From positions 1 to 64,000 of the forward strand of contig JAROAZ010000027.1 of the NCBI GenBank assembly GCA_029432775.1: a stretch of 64,000 nucleotides of DNA. Direction: 5' to 3'. The DNA is from Pontiellaceae bacterium B12227. GTDB lineage: Bacteria > Verrucomicrobiota > Kiritimatiellia > Kiritimatiellales > Pontiellaceae. Under the pieces are notes generated by a model. The model did no database searches and had not been told where the DNA came from. It saw nothing but the letters and a program-made list of their open reading frames with translations. This document shows positions 32,941-40,233 of this stretch, one piece after another (position 1 is the stretch's first letter; every line of letters begins with the position of its first letter). The translations under genes and the position numbers were made by a program.

Positions 32941-33751
32941 TGGATCGCTTAAATAGAGAATTTTCGGGAATCAGGAAGTCGCAGCCGAGCATGAGGGACC
33001 AGTTTGCATAGTCGGAGGGTGCTTCGGCATATCCGTAGGCTTCGAACTTCAGGTTAACGGGGCGCCGCTTGCCGATCAGCTTGCCGAAGCCGCCGCCGAG
33101 CGGGACGGTCCAGATGTTGCTGGACGAAGCTTCCCAGTTGGCGGTATTGACAGGCGCGGTGCCGATCCACCAACCATTGCCGAGGTTGGCATAACAATAG
33201 TATTCGATGATGGTTTGGTTCACATCATCCCGGTGGTCTTTCCCGGCAAAGGACCAGAGGTGGTTTGCGCGGAGGCCGGCGACAATCGGGCCGCTCACGA
33301 CAGTGGCATTAGCGGCCAGTCCGGCACTCCATTTTTTGCTTCCGATCTGGTTGTCGGTGGCGGTGGGAATCTGGATCGCCGGGCCGATGCCCCAGAAGAA
33401 CGTCCGACTCGTAGAGGGGCTGAAATAGCTTTCGTAGGTGATGTCGCCGAGGCCGAAGGAATCTTTTTCGCCCGACGTCCGGCCGGGCTGATACAGGAAG
33501 GGAATATCCAGCCGGTTGACTATGTTCCAACCCCTGGAAGTTTCAGAAACCATGGACGGCTGAAAGGCGAGGCGGAAGTTGACGGCATCTTTTTTCCCGT
33601 AGTTGAAATCGTACTGATTTTTTACGGGCAGTTTAATGAGGTCGGCCATCGGGTTCTGCGCGAGCTGAGCCCAGTGGGTTTTTTCATCGGCCTCGGAAAG
33701 TGCGGGGCAGAGCAGCAGGGCAAGGCCTGCGATGGCGGGATGGAGTTTCAT
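32933..33751 (-). CDS. Outer-membrane transporter-like barrel protein
   Basis: A signal peptide (MKLHPAIAGLALLLCPALSEA) is followed by beta strands typical of the 'neuromedin U-like/transporter' barrel family: 'LIKLPVKNQYDFNYGKKDAVNFRLAFQPSMV', 'NRLDIPFLYQPG', 'FGLGDITYESYFSP', 'FFWGIGPAIQIPTATDNQIGSKKWSAGLA', and 'GWWIGTAPVNTANWEASSSNIWTVPLGGGFGKLI'. The role is not established. It is five bases downstream of a second, smaller barrel gene. Confidence 0.75.
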   Translation of the reverse strand: MKLHPAIAGLALLLCPALSEADEKTHWAQLAQNPMADLIKLPVKNQYDFNYGKKDAVNFRLAFQPSMVSETSRGWNIVNRLDIPFLYQPGRTSGEKDSFGLGDITYESYFSPSTSRTFFWGIGPAIQIPTATDNQIGSKKWSAGLAANATVVSGPIVAGLRANHLWSFAGKDHRDDVNQTIIEYYCYANLGNGWWIGTAPVNTANWEASSSNIWTVPLGGGFGKLIGKRRPVNLKFEAYGYAEAPSDYANWSLMLGCDFLIPENSLFKRSND

Positions 33752-33756
33752 GCGGT

Positions 33757-34191
33757 TTAGAAATAGATGCCTGCGGTGAAAGCGAATCCATCCCAGTCGC
33801 CCGTCACATATTTGGCCTCCATGAACAGACGCGTATCTGTATTCAGGTCGACCATAGCCCCCCCGCCGAGGTTGCCGCCGATCCGGTTGTTTTTACTCTG
33901 AATGGCGAGGTCCACTCCAGCCAGCGGATAGAGGCGGAACGCGGACCCGAGCGTGAAGATGTAGTGGAAGTCTGCATCGAGCCGGGTGGTCCACTTGTTC
34001 TGATTGTAGAGGCCGCCCTGCAGTGCCACCCCATATTGAAGCTCTTTGCCGAACATAAAATCTTTACGGGCATGGATGCCGAAATCGCCCTCAAAAACAC
34101 CGAGGCCGGCTCCCCAGCCGCGCGGTTCCGCCAGAGCGGTGGTAGCGCTGAGCAGCAGTGCGGATAGTAGGATTTTGATATGTAATTTCAT
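33757..34191 (-). CDS. Small outer-membrane barrel protein
   Basis: The 144-residue exported protein (MKLHIKILLSALLLSATTALA) has about eight amphipathic strands ('WGAGLGVFEGDFGIHARKDFMFG', 'LQYGVALQGGLYNQ', 'GGGAMVDLNTDTRLFMEAKYVTG') and a terminal Phe ('FTAGIYF'). It looks like an 8-stranded barrel. It lies in the same direction and close to the barrel genes on both sides. Confidence 0.72.
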   Translation of the reverse strand: MKLHIKILLSALLLSATTALAEPRGWGAGLGVFEGDFGIHARKDFMFGKELQYGVALQGGLYNQNKWTTRLDADFHYIFTLGSAFRLYPLAGVDLAIQSKNNRIGGNLGGGAMVDLNTDTRLFMEAKYVTGDWDGFAFTAGIYF

Positions 34192-34205
34192 TTTGAGCTC
34201 CTGGG

Positions 34206-35096
34206 TTAGGGGAATCTGTAGTTGAGAGATAAAAGGAAGATGTTGGTGTCTTTAAAGTTGAAGCCATAATCAGCAACGACATTAAGATGCCGGGTGAATT
34301 CATAGTTGAAGCCGATGCTCATATTGCCGGGGTTGACCGGTTTCTGAACCACTTCAAAGTTAACTTTTTTGATGATCACGCCATCGGGGTTGGCGATTTC
34401 TCCGGACATTTTCCGTTCCGTGTCCCAATAGGTGGCGCCGAGCCAGATCCGGGTATTGTGGTTGTTGATTTTACCTTTCCAGCCGGCGCGGGCATTATAG
34501 ATCTGTCCCTCGAATTTGGTTTTAAAGGCGGAGCCGAGTTCTGAATAGACCTTGTTGGCATCCACGGTCATGAAAAAGTCGTTATAGCCGGCAGCCAGCA
34601 CGACGCCGAAACCAGCCGTGGTTCCATTGAATCCGCCATCGGCATTGAGGGTATAATTTGTTGTTCCTCCGGAGCCGTCGGGCAATTCGAAGTTCGCTTT
34701 GATGCGTGACGAGTTGTCAATGGTTCCGTAGATGCCGTAGACATTCAGGAAGGGAAAGATCCACATATCCGCCCGCAGGGTCCCGCTGTCGACCCTGGTT
34801 CCGACATCAAACGAGACCACACCATCAACGGACTGGACCGGGTTGTCGTTAATGCTGGCCGATACACTGGCCACATCAATATCCCGCGAAACAGCGTAAT
34901 AGGCCACAGAAACCCCGAAGGGCAGAGGGATCTCTTCTCCGGCATCAATGGCTTTCTGTCCGAGGAAAGGAAGTAGATAGGGGTATTCTTCGGTCTCATT
35001 CAGTCGCGGCTCCGCTTGCGTCTCGGCAAACTGATGGGTTGTGGCCATACTGCTGACGGTCAGCAATCCAGTCAAAAATGAAATGACCCACCTCAT
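34206..35096 (-). CDS. Outer-membrane barrel protein, about 296 aa
   Basis: The start at 35096 (MRWVISFLTGLLTVSSMA) has AAGGGGAAACAAT upstream. The frame to 35135 adds only polar residues. The mature protein has strands such as 'IPLPFGVSVAYYAVSRDIDV', 'ADMWIFPFLNVYGIYGTI', 'AGFGVVLAAGYNDFFMTVDANKVYSEL' and the ending 'NVVADYGFNFKDTNIFLLSLNYRFP'. No close family is recognised. It is first of a four-gene minus-strand unit ending with the DUF1624 protein. Confidence 0.7.
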   Translation of the reverse strand: MRWVISFLTGLLTVSSMATTHQFAETQAEPRLNETEEYPYLLPFLGQKAIDAGEEIPLPFGVSVAYYAVSRDIDVASVSASINDNPVQSVDGVVSFDVGTRVDSGTLRADMWIFPFLNVYGIYGTIDNSSRIKANFELPDGSGGTTNYTLNADGGFNGTTAGFGVVLAAGYNDFFMTVDANKVYSELGSAFKTKFEGQIYNARAGWKGKINNHNTRIWLGATYWDTERKMSGEIANPDGVIIKKVNFEVVQKPVNPGNMSIGFNYEFTRHLNVVADYGFNFKDTNIFLLSLNYRFP

Positions 35097-35215
35097 ATTG
35101 TTTCCCCTTGAATCTGCCTGTACGCGGCATCGCATACCGACTACTTATCAGTGGTAATAATGGGTGATTATGTAGTACGTTGCCATCCTGTATTTAACCT
35201 TTTTGCGGGGGTGAG

Positions 35216-35758
35216 ATGACGAAGAAACTTATACTTTTGCTGCTGATGACCTCCGTGCTGGTCGGTTGTGCCACACTTGGTCCGGACCAGCGTTCCGAGC
35301 TGGATCGCATGGGAGCAGACGCGATCGAACAACTGAAAGAGAAGAACCCGGAGCTGAGCGATGTGCTGGATGCCGGTCAGGGTTATCTGATTGTAGACAT
35401 CAAAGTGGTTAAGGTGCCGGTCCTTGGCGGAGGGGGCGGGAAAGGGGTGGTAGTTGAAAAGGCCACCGGCCGGCGGACCTATGTGAAAGTATCGCGCATT
35501 GAGCTGGGTGGCGGTTGGGGGGCACGCACCTATAAAGTGCTGCTCGCCTTTACCGACCCGAAACTGCTGAAGAAGGTTCAGGCCGGGACCTGGGCCTATC
35601 AGATTGGCGCAGAAGCCAGTGCTGGAAAGGCTGCCATCGAAGGGTCCAGTCAGCAACTCGACGCCCACAAAGGGTATCAGCTCTATACCCTTTCAGAGGG
35701 CGGAGCTTCGGCCACCTGGACCATTCGCACCATCCGTCTTAAACCCTATCGGGATTAA
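35216..35758 (+). CDS. SYLF/YSC84-like lipoprotein 1
   Basis: The lipobox is LVGC after 'MTKKLILLLLMTSV'. A helix 'RMGADAIEQLKEKNPELSDVLDAGQGYLIVD' leads to the glycine-rich strand pair 'VPVLGGGGGKGVVVEKATGRRTYVKV' and 'GGWGARTYKVLLAF', with 'WAYQIGAEASAG'. This resembles the SYLF lipid-binding fold. It has a paralogue at 38282. It is transcribed alone, divergent from the barrel gene. Confidence 0.65.
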   Translation: MTKKLILLLLMTSVLVGCATLGPDQRSELDRMGADAIEQLKEKNPELSDVLDAGQGYLIVDIKVVKVPVLGGGGGKGVVVEKATGRRTYVKVSRIELGGGWGARTYKVLLAFTDPKLLKKVQAGTWAYQIGAEASAGKAAIEGSSQQLDAHKGYQLYTLSEGGASATWTIRTIRLKPYRD

Positions 35759-35841
35759 TATTCTGATCGTTCTATTCCAATAAAACTACGCCGGCCTCAT
35801 CCGCGTAGATTGCTCATGCGGCTTTTAACCCGGAGAGCTTC

Positions 35842-37053
35842 TCAGGAGTCCCCGCCGAGCGTAGCGCCAAACGCAAACTTCACGGAAAACTGAATCCGGA
35901 TGTCGTCGAAACTTTCAATCAATACATCCGGTGTTGTTGCATCATCATCAAAATCGAACATCTGGCCATCGCCCTTGTTCTGGCGCTTCCCATATTGCAG
36001 CTCCAGGCCGTAGGTCAGGTTGGGAGTCGGATGGTGCAGCACATTGGCCAATGCGTAATGTCCGGTTTTGAATGCGCTTGGAGTCTGGGCGGAAGAATTA
36101 TCCACATTATACATGGAGTAACCGACCGAACTGGTCAGTTTATCGCTCCACGAATGGTCGTAGAAGGCCACGATGCCCAGCAGGGGAAGGGTTTCTGCCG
36201 ATCCGGGGCCGGTGGCACCAATGTCCGGCGCTCCGTCGTTGAGGTAGTTTCCGACTCCTTCACCGTAGACGAGCTGAAGCCGCACGGTGTCGTTGCCGAT
36301 CTTATAGTTTCCACTCAGGTTCAGGCCCCAGCCGACGAATTCATCATCGAGATTCCCGCCTCCTGTATCTTCAATTTCAAAGTAACGCAGGATTCCGGCC
36401 AGCTGGATATGGCCCCAGCCCTGTGAATGGCGGTAGTGTGCTGCGAGGTCCGGCGCGGGAAAGCGGCCGGTTGTGTTCGGAAATGAGGCGGATTCATAGC
36501 CCGGATCTCCACTGGCTCCCGGTTTTTCAAGGGAGATGGCGACGTTGTTGTTTTCCCCTTTGACCGGCATATAGCGGAATTGAATGTTCCGATAAAAAAT
36601 CATCCCGCTGGGGCCCCAGTATTCAAGTGAGTTCGGAAAGACATCCGGATCCATGAACACGCTCCAGTACTGGCCGGCTCCGAAGTGTTTATATTCCCCA
36701 TAGGCGTGGCGAAGACGGAAGGTGGTCTGGCCTTCATCCACCCCGGTGCCGAAGAGTTCGAATTCAAAGATCGTTTTGATTTCTTCGTCGCCCAATGGCG
36801 TGGTGGTCTTAAAGCCGAGCCGGCTCTGCCGGACGCCCATAAACCAGTTCCCGTCAGCCCCGTATTGATCCTGATAAACCGGCAGTTTGGCGGGCCGCAC
36901 GACATCATACCAGTTCGGATCGTTCTGCCCGGCCTGAAATCCCATATCGAGCATGGCATGACCATAGATTTCCATGGTGGTTTTTCCCAGTTCCAACTCG
37001 GCTCCGGAAGCCACCGCAAAACAACATCCGATAATAAGCAGTTTCGTTTTCAT
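35842..37053 (-). CDS. DcaP-like porin
   Basis: This 403-residue exported barrel starts 'ELELGKTTMEIYGHAMLDMGFQAG' and has 'GVRQSRLGFKTTTPLGDEEIKTIFEFELFG' and 'LRHAYGEYKHFGAGQYWSVFMD'. These are the landmarks of DcaP-type porins. The barrel ends 'IQFSVKFAFG', with nine residues after it. Such trimers import negatively charged small molecules. It lies 32 bp downstream of an exported glutaminase gene and may share its transcript. Confidence 0.85.
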   Translation of the reverse strand: MKTKLLIIGCCFAVASGAELELGKTTMEIYGHAMLDMGFQAGQNDPNWYDVVRPAKLPVYQDQYGADGNWFMGVRQSRLGFKTTTPLGDEEIKTIFEFELFGTGVDEGQTTFRLRHAYGEYKHFGAGQYWSVFMDPDVFPNSLEYWGPSGMIFYRNIQFRYMPVKGENNNVAISLEKPGASGDPGYESASFPNTTGRFPAPDLAAHYRHSQGWGHIQLAGILRYFEIEDTGGGNLDDEFVGWGLNLSGNYKIGNDTVRLQLVYGEGVGNYLNDGAPDIGATGPGSAETLPLLGIVAFYDHSWSDKLTSSVGYSMYNVDNSSAQTPSAFKTGHYALANVLHHPTPNLTYGLELQYGKRQNKGDGQMFDFDDDATTPDVLIESFDDIRIQFSVKFAFGATLGGDS

Positions 37054-37085
37054 GCTCTCTTCTCCCTTGGTTCTGTGGTGAAAAA

Positions 37086-38183
37086 CTATTCCGGATTGGC
37101 TCCATAGACGCCCACGCCGAGTTCGCCGGAAATATGCCGAATCGCCCGCATGGCTTTGATTGAATTACCCGCTTCGTTCAGCCGGGGTGAAAAGGCTGCA
37201 ATGGCAAACTTGCCGGGAACTACGGCCACAATTCCGCCGCCGACGCCGGTTTTGGCCGGAAGCCCGGCTGAGTACATCCATTCGCCCGACTCATCGTAAA
37301 AGCCGGCGGTGGCCATCACGGCCAGCAGTTCAGGAACGTGTTCGGCCGGCATCACCCGTTTGCCCGTAATGGGATTCAGCCCGCCGTTGGCCAGCGTGGC
37401 GCCCATTATGCCCAGATCTTTGGTGCTGACGCCGACAGAACATTGTTTGGTGTAGACCCGCAGCGCTTCTTCCGGTTCACAGTAGAGCCGCTCGTAGTTG
37501 TAAAGCAGGTTGGCAATGGCGCGGTTGCCCCACGCGGTTTCATATTCCGACTGGTAAACTTTATCCAGCAACGGGAGCTCTGCACCGGCAAAGTCATTGA
37601 GGTTCTGCAGCACTTTGGCCCAGCGCCGCTCTTCGGAGTCGGCCTTCACCAGGCTGACGGCGGCAATGGCCCCGGCATTGACCAGAGGATTTACCGAGCG
37701 GTCGGCATAGAGTTCCATTGCCATTTTTGAATTAAAGGGCAGCCCCGTCGGCTCGACCCCGATATGGTCGTGAATGGCGTCGGGATCCTGCTGGCTCATA
37801 ATCAGGGCCGCAGTAAACGGTTTGGAAACCGACTGGATGGAAAATTTATAATCAATATCGCCGGATGTAAACAGCCGCCCGTCTTTGGTGGCGATCACGA
37901 CGCCGAACAGATCGCTCGGAACCGTGGTTAGAATGGGGATGTAATCGGCGTTCGCACCCTCCTTGAGATCTTTATATTTTGCATAGGATTCATCGACCAC
38001 CGACTGCAGTTCTTCTGCGGTGAAACCGGCAATCAACGGTTTCGTTTCTGCTGGAACCGGGGCCTTTTCGGCAGGTGACACGGCTGAAGGTGAACGACTG
38101 GCGCCGGCTTCGGCAAGAGAAGCCACGGTTGAGCAGATCAGAGCCGCGGTAAATAGACTGAGGTTTCGCGATAATGCTTGCAT
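37086..38183 (-). CDS. glsA: Exported glutaminase (GlsA family)
   Basis: The enzyme hydrolyses glutamine to glutamate and ammonia through a serine nucleophile. Motifs are 'GDIDYKFSIQSVSKPFTAALI' (SVSK), 'GVEPTGLPFNSKMAMELY', 'NPLVNAGAIAAVSLV', 'YETAWGNRAIANLLYNY', 'CSVGVSTKDLGIMGATLANGG' and 'AGLPAKTGVGGGIVAVVPG'. Unlike the cytoplasmic enzymes it has a signal peptide and a Pro/Ala/Ser linker (about residues 1-50), so it should act in the periplasm. The start at 38183 has a strong AAGGAGAG site. Pairing with a porin suggests use of external glutamine. Confidence 0.9.
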   Translation of the reverse strand: MQALSRNLSLFTAALICSTVASLAEAGASRSPSAVSPAEKAPVPAETKPLIAGFTAEELQSVVDESYAKYKDLKEGANADYIPILTTVPSDLFGVVIATKDGRLFTSGDIDYKFSIQSVSKPFTAALIMSQQDPDAIHDHIGVEPTGLPFNSKMAMELYADRSVNPLVNAGAIAAVSLVKADSEERRWAKVLQNLNDFAGAELPLLDKVYQSEYETAWGNRAIANLLYNYERLYCEPEEALRVYTKQCSVGVSTKDLGIMGATLANGGLNPITGKRVMPAEHVPELLAVMATAGFYDESGEWMYSAGLPAKTGVGGGIVAVVPGKFAIAAFSPRLNEAGNSIKAMRAIRHISGELGVGVYGANPE

Positions 38184-38281
38184 GATTTCTCTCCTTGTCA
38201 TTTATAGGAATCGGTCAATCCCGTTGCTGGGGAAATATTCCCGTGTTTTGAAATACTTGTCAATTGATTATGGGGCATTGA

Positions 38282-38767
38282 ATGAATCGAAAAATTTTGA
38301 ATTCCGCAGGGCTTTTAAGCGCGGCCATCCTGTTCCAGACCGGTTGCACGAGCATGAGTGAAACCAGGAAGCGCGACCTCAACCGAACGGCAGACAGTGC
38401 GCTTACCAAGGTGGTGCTGGAGCAACCGGGCCTGCAGGCCGAGATCGGGATCTCTGCGGGGTATCTCGTCATTGAACGCTCCGGCTCCGGCATTCCAATG
38501 GTTGGAAAACGCGGCGTCGGGGTGCTGGTGGATCAGATCAACAACGAACGTTCGTTTGTTACCATCACCAAACTGGAAGTCGACGGTGCCTGGGGCGTTG
38601 GAGACTATACCGGCGTCATGTCCATCAGAGACGCACAGAGCCTAAAGCGCGCGAAAGCCGAAGGCCTTACGCTGGAAAATAAAGGCACGATCTTTATCTA
38701 TGTAAAGGGCGAGTCGTCGGCGGCCTATCCTGTGAAGATCATCAGCATGGAGCCGAAAGAAGGTTAG
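38282..38767 (+). CDS. SYLF/YSC84-like lipoprotein 2
   Basis: The lipobox is 'LFQTGC'. The mature domain 'ISAGYLVIERSGSGIPMVGKRGVGVLVDQINNERSFVTITKLEVDGAWGVGDYTGVMSI' parallels the protein at 35216 position by position, though identity is modest. A dispersed palindrome (38503-38517) is read as IPMVG. The 3' end overlaps the convergent PsiE-like gene by 4 bp. Confidence 0.62.
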   Translation: MNRKILNSAGLLSAAILFQTGCTSMSETRKRDLNRTADSALTKVVLEQPGLQAEIGISAGYLVIERSGSGIPMVGKRGVGVLVDQINNERSFVTITKLEVDGAWGVGDYTGVMSIRDAQSLKRAKAEGLTLENKGTIFIYVKGESSAAYPVKIISMEPKEG

Positions 38768-39198
38768 CGCTTCCCTTCGTCACCCATTTTACGGGGGGCA
38801 TCCAGGGCCCGGCGAACAGCAAAAAATCCGATCGAGAGCGAGATGACCAGCGCCGCAACGGCAAAGATCATTTCCGGAGTAATCTCTTTGTAGTCCATGA
38901 TGATGATTTTGCGTGCGACGGCCACGATGGCCACCAGCAGCACGACTTCCACATGGATGACCCGTTTGTCGAGATAGGCCTTAATGGTTTCGAGCAGCTC
39001 GAGGCCGATGATCACCATCAGAATAAAGCCGAATACTTCCATCATCTCTTTAACGTTCAGCAGGTACACCGGCGGCTTCATCATTTGCTGCCATAGAATC
39101 ACGCCCACTTCGATGGTGGCCAGCAGGACCGCAAACATCATGAAAGCCATGAGGGTCAGTACGACGAATCGTTCAAATTTTGCTAAAAGCTTCTGCAT
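38764..39198 (-). CDS. PsiE-like inner-membrane protein
   Basis: The 144-residue protein has four helices: 'FVVLTLMAFMMFAVLLATIEVGVILW', 'MEVFGFILMVIIGLELLETI', 'VEVVLLVAIVAVARKIII' and 'MIFAVAALVISLSIGFFAVRRAL'. It also has the PsiE-family stretch 'LLETIKAYLDKRVIHVEVVLLVAIVAVARKIIIMD'. PsiE is phosphate-starvation inducible in E. coli; its function is unknown. The start has AAAGGATG upstream. Confidence 0.8.
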   Translation of the reverse strand: MQKLLAKFERFVVLTLMAFMMFAVLLATIEVGVILWQQMMKPPVYLLNVKEMMEVFGFILMVIIGLELLETIKAYLDKRVIHVEVVLLVAIVAVARKIIIMDYKEITPEMIFAVAALVISLSIGFFAVRRALDAPRKMGDEGKR

Positions 39199-39255
39199 AG
39201 GGTCATCCTTTCAATACCTGCATTCTGGGCACGATTAATTAAGGGAAGCAAGAAT

Positions 39256-40137
39256 CTAACCCTCGTTCTTCTTCCGGTATGCGCTGGGCGAGTGTTGGGT
39301 CAGACGTTTAAACAACGCCGAAAAATGGTTCTGGTTGGGGAATCCAAGCATTTCCGAAACCTGTTTCACCGACAACTCCGGTCGTTTCAGCAAGCCCTTG
39401 GCCTCCTCAATCCGAAGCTGCTGATGATATTCCGCCGGAGCCAGACCGGTCTGTTCCTTAAAGTTCCGGCGGAACCAGGAATAGCCCACATACAGATTGG
39501 CCGCGAGCTCCTCCATATTGAGCGGCCGGTGCAGATTGCATCGGATCATCTCCTGAGCCTGCGTCACTACGTTGAGAATATAGTCGCGGTTCGAGGAACG
39601 GCTGGAGGCTGAAATGCGCGTGCCGATTTCCTGTGCTGCTTTTCGCAGTATTCCGGCCACCGGTTCAAAGTTGCGCACGGGCAGCTGCGATGCCGGGCCC
39701 GTGGCCCACAGTCCCGCCACCACTTGCCGCTCGGAATCAAAAACCGGAACACCCACGCAGTGGCAGCCCTCCAGCTGTTCGGACACGTCGAGGGCGTAGC
39801 CTTTTTCGCGCACGCTCTCCAGCTCTTCCGTAAAATCTTCCAGGCAGGAGATGGTGCAGGGCGTATACACCTTAAACTTCATGGCCGCTGAATACCGCTC
39901 CCGTTCGGCCCCCGGAAGATAGGCCAGCATGGCCTTGCCCGGCGCTCCTGTGTGAAGAGGAAACTCGAAGCCCACCTCCAGATGAAAAGAAAATCCGGTT
40001 GTTCCGTCCACCGCGGCCAGTACAATGCCGTCTTCCTTATACGGTTGGAGCACTCCGAGACCGATGGTGTAGCCCAGTTCGGCTTCGGTGCGTCGCATGA
40101 CATCGGCTGACTTGGAAATAATGACCTCGTTTGACAT
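39256..40137 (-). CDS. Transcriptional regulator, IclR effector domain fused to AraC DNA-binding domain
   Basis: Residues 1-185 match the IclR ligand-binding domain ('TGFSFHLEVGFEFPLHTGAPGKAMLAYLP', 'GYALDVSEQLEGCHCVGVPVFDSERQVVAGLWATGP'). The usual IclR winged helix in front is missing. Residues 205-293 form an AraC two-helix-turn-helix domain ('LNMEELAANLYVGYSWFRRNFKEQTGLAPAEYHQQLRIEEAKGLLKRPELSVKQVSEMLGFPNQNHFSALFKRLTQHSPSAYR'). The product therefore senses a small aromatic or sugar-derived acid through one family and binds DNA through another. It is divergent from the HzsA-related operon at 40234 and is its likely regulator. Confidence 0.88.
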   Translation of the reverse strand: MSNEVIISKSADVMRRTEAELGYTIGLGVLQPYKEDGIVLAAVDGTTGFSFHLEVGFEFPLHTGAPGKAMLAYLPGAERERYSAAMKFKVYTPCTISCLEDFTEELESVREKGYALDVSEQLEGCHCVGVPVFDSERQVVAGLWATGPASQLPVRNFEPVAGILRKAAQEIGTRISASSRSSNRDYILNVVTQAQEMIRCNLHRPLNMEELAANLYVGYSWFRRNFKEQTGLAPAEYHQQLRIEEAKGLLKRPELSVKQVSEMLGFPNQNHFSALFKRLTQHSPSAYRKKNEG

Positions 40138-40145
40138 GGTGTCAA

Positions 40146-40172
40146 ATTATACATAAAAAACTATCAATGCAA
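40146..40172 (-). promoter_or_regulatory. Candidate promoter of the IclR/AraC regulator
   Basis: On the minus strand TTGCAT and TATAAT are separated by 15 bp, a little short, and TATAAT is only about 11 bp from the start codon. The 96-bp divergent region must also hold the promoter of the plus-strand operon. Confidence 0.35.
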
Positions 40173-40233
40173 ATATATACCTGTTTACTGCGTCTTGCGA
40201 GTATGGCACTCCTTGAAGAAGGAAAATAATTTT

